Assembly: GCA_045642705.1 (NCBI GenBank) | Contig: JAZUJK010000021.1 | Location: 104,091-168,090, forward strand | Length of the DNA: 64,000 bases | Source: UBA1227 sp045642705 | GTDB lineage: Bacteria > Bacillota > Clostridia > Oscillospirales > Acutalibacteraceae | Direction of reading: 5' to 3' | Part shown: piece after piece, positions 63,866 to 64,000 of the stretch | Numbering within the stretch: the stretch's first letter is position 1 | Layout of the letters: each line of letters opens with the position of its first letter | Translations under genes and position numbers: made by a program | Notes under the pieces: generated by a model | What the model was told of the DNA's origin: nothing | The model's input: only the letters and a program-made list of their open reading frames with translations | Database searches by the model: none

Positions 63866-64000
63866 TGTACCCAGAATCCTGGACACATAATATTGAACTA
63901 AGCTAAACAGATGGATGTTTTCCTGTACTCTGCAGGAGGCATCCATTTTGTTTTTACCTGAATCCGTTTGTTGTTGTAATAATCTATATATTCTTCCACA
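63866..64000 (-). mobile_element. IS3-family insertion sequence, 3' end (partial)
   Basis: The terminal bases TGTACCCAGAATCCTGGACA (63866-63885) match the IS150-group inverted repeat pattern. They are followed, on the minus strand side, by the end of a transposase gene. The rest of the element is outside the window, so the other end and the target duplication cannot be seen. Confidence 0.82.
63898..64000 (-). CDS. IS3-family transposase OrfB, C-terminal end (partial)
   Basis: Only the last 33 or so codons are present, running in from the window edge on the minus strand. They read VEEYIDYYNNKRIQVKTKW, then MPPAEYRKTS and stop at TAG. The block EYIDYYNNKRIQ is the typical end of the DDE integrase of IS150-type elements. 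The transposase catalyses copy-out/paste-in movement in this family. Whether the full copy is intact is unknown. Confidence 0.88.
   Translation of the reverse strand, partial: VEEYIDYYNNKRIQVKTKWMPPAEYRKTSICLA

Overview
The window looks like chromosomal DNA from an anaerobic, monoderm member of the class Clostridia, most likely a gut-type Oscillospiraceae/Ruminococcaceae relative. The reasons are Firmicutes gene orders (rpsF-ssb-rpsR; SRP RNA-dnaX-ybaB-recR), strong AGGAGG ribosome binding sites, TTGACA/TATAAT promoters, pyruvate:ferredoxin oxidoreductase, a ferredoxin-linked tungsten-type aldehyde oxidoreductase, a Bce-type peptide-sensing module, and a Tad locus without any secretin. Genus and species cannot be decided from this sequence alone. 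Many published-style ORF starts were moved to the ATG/GTG that has a proper ribosome binding site.

Layout. 1-0.9 kb: ribosomal/ssb operon. 0.9-4.7 kb (minus): a large acidic membrane protein that resembles a P-type ATPase but has lost its catalytic motifs, behind rlmB. 4.8-10.1 kb (plus): SRP RNA, dnaX, ybaB, recR, smpB, tmRNA and a flavoprotein, probably one transcription unit for the protein genes with the tmRNA embedded in it. 10.2-12.8 kb (minus): argGH with ArgR-type boxes in its promoter. 13-18 kb (plus): secA and two membrane diguanylate cyclases. 18.1-23.7 kb (minus): a repeat-rich anchored protein, a third diguanylate cyclase, a zinc-ribbon protein, a tiny sortase-like substrate and phosphoglucomutase. 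23.7-28.9 kb: comM, a lone FakA-like domain, a phosphoesterase, a D,D-carboxypeptidase and gap.

29.1-36.7 kb (plus) is a central-carbon block: pyruvate:ferredoxin oxidoreductase and glpK, then after a terminator an LDH2-family dehydrogenase and malic enzyme. 36.7-42.1 kb holds a BceAB-type ABC transporter with its response regulator and histidine kinase, then a nitroreductase. 42.1-45.8 kb is an aldehyde oxidoreductase, a four-cluster polyferredoxin, a MoaD-like carrier and a divergent ThiF/MoeB-like activating enzyme, which reads as one enzyme system with its own cofactor-sulfur pair. 45.9-53.5 kb has a secreted protein with an atypical sorting signal, a membrane protein resembling a degenerate M28 peptidase, a GH3 beta-glucosidase, an oligopeptide-binding lipoprotein, and an FMN-binding/rhodanese lipoprotein pair.

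53.5-63.7 kb (minus) is a tightly overlapping Tad-type pilus or secretion operon: CpaE/TadZ-like, TadA, TadB, TadC, a 55-residue Flp-like pilin, TadE-like, a DUF5702-like protein, a lipoprotein, a second pseudopilin-like protein, a prepilin peptidase, a TPR/WG-repeat protein and an unknown protein. The window ends inside an IS3-family insertion sequence that lies just upstream of this operon. No CRISPR array, prophage, rRNA or tRNA gene was seen. The most unusual points are the pseudo-P-type ATPase, the tmRNA tag ending in LQAA, the self-contained aldehyde oxidoreductase cluster, the promoter-embedded ArgR boxes, and the Tad locus with an ATPase-dead-looking CpaE and a WG-repeat partner.
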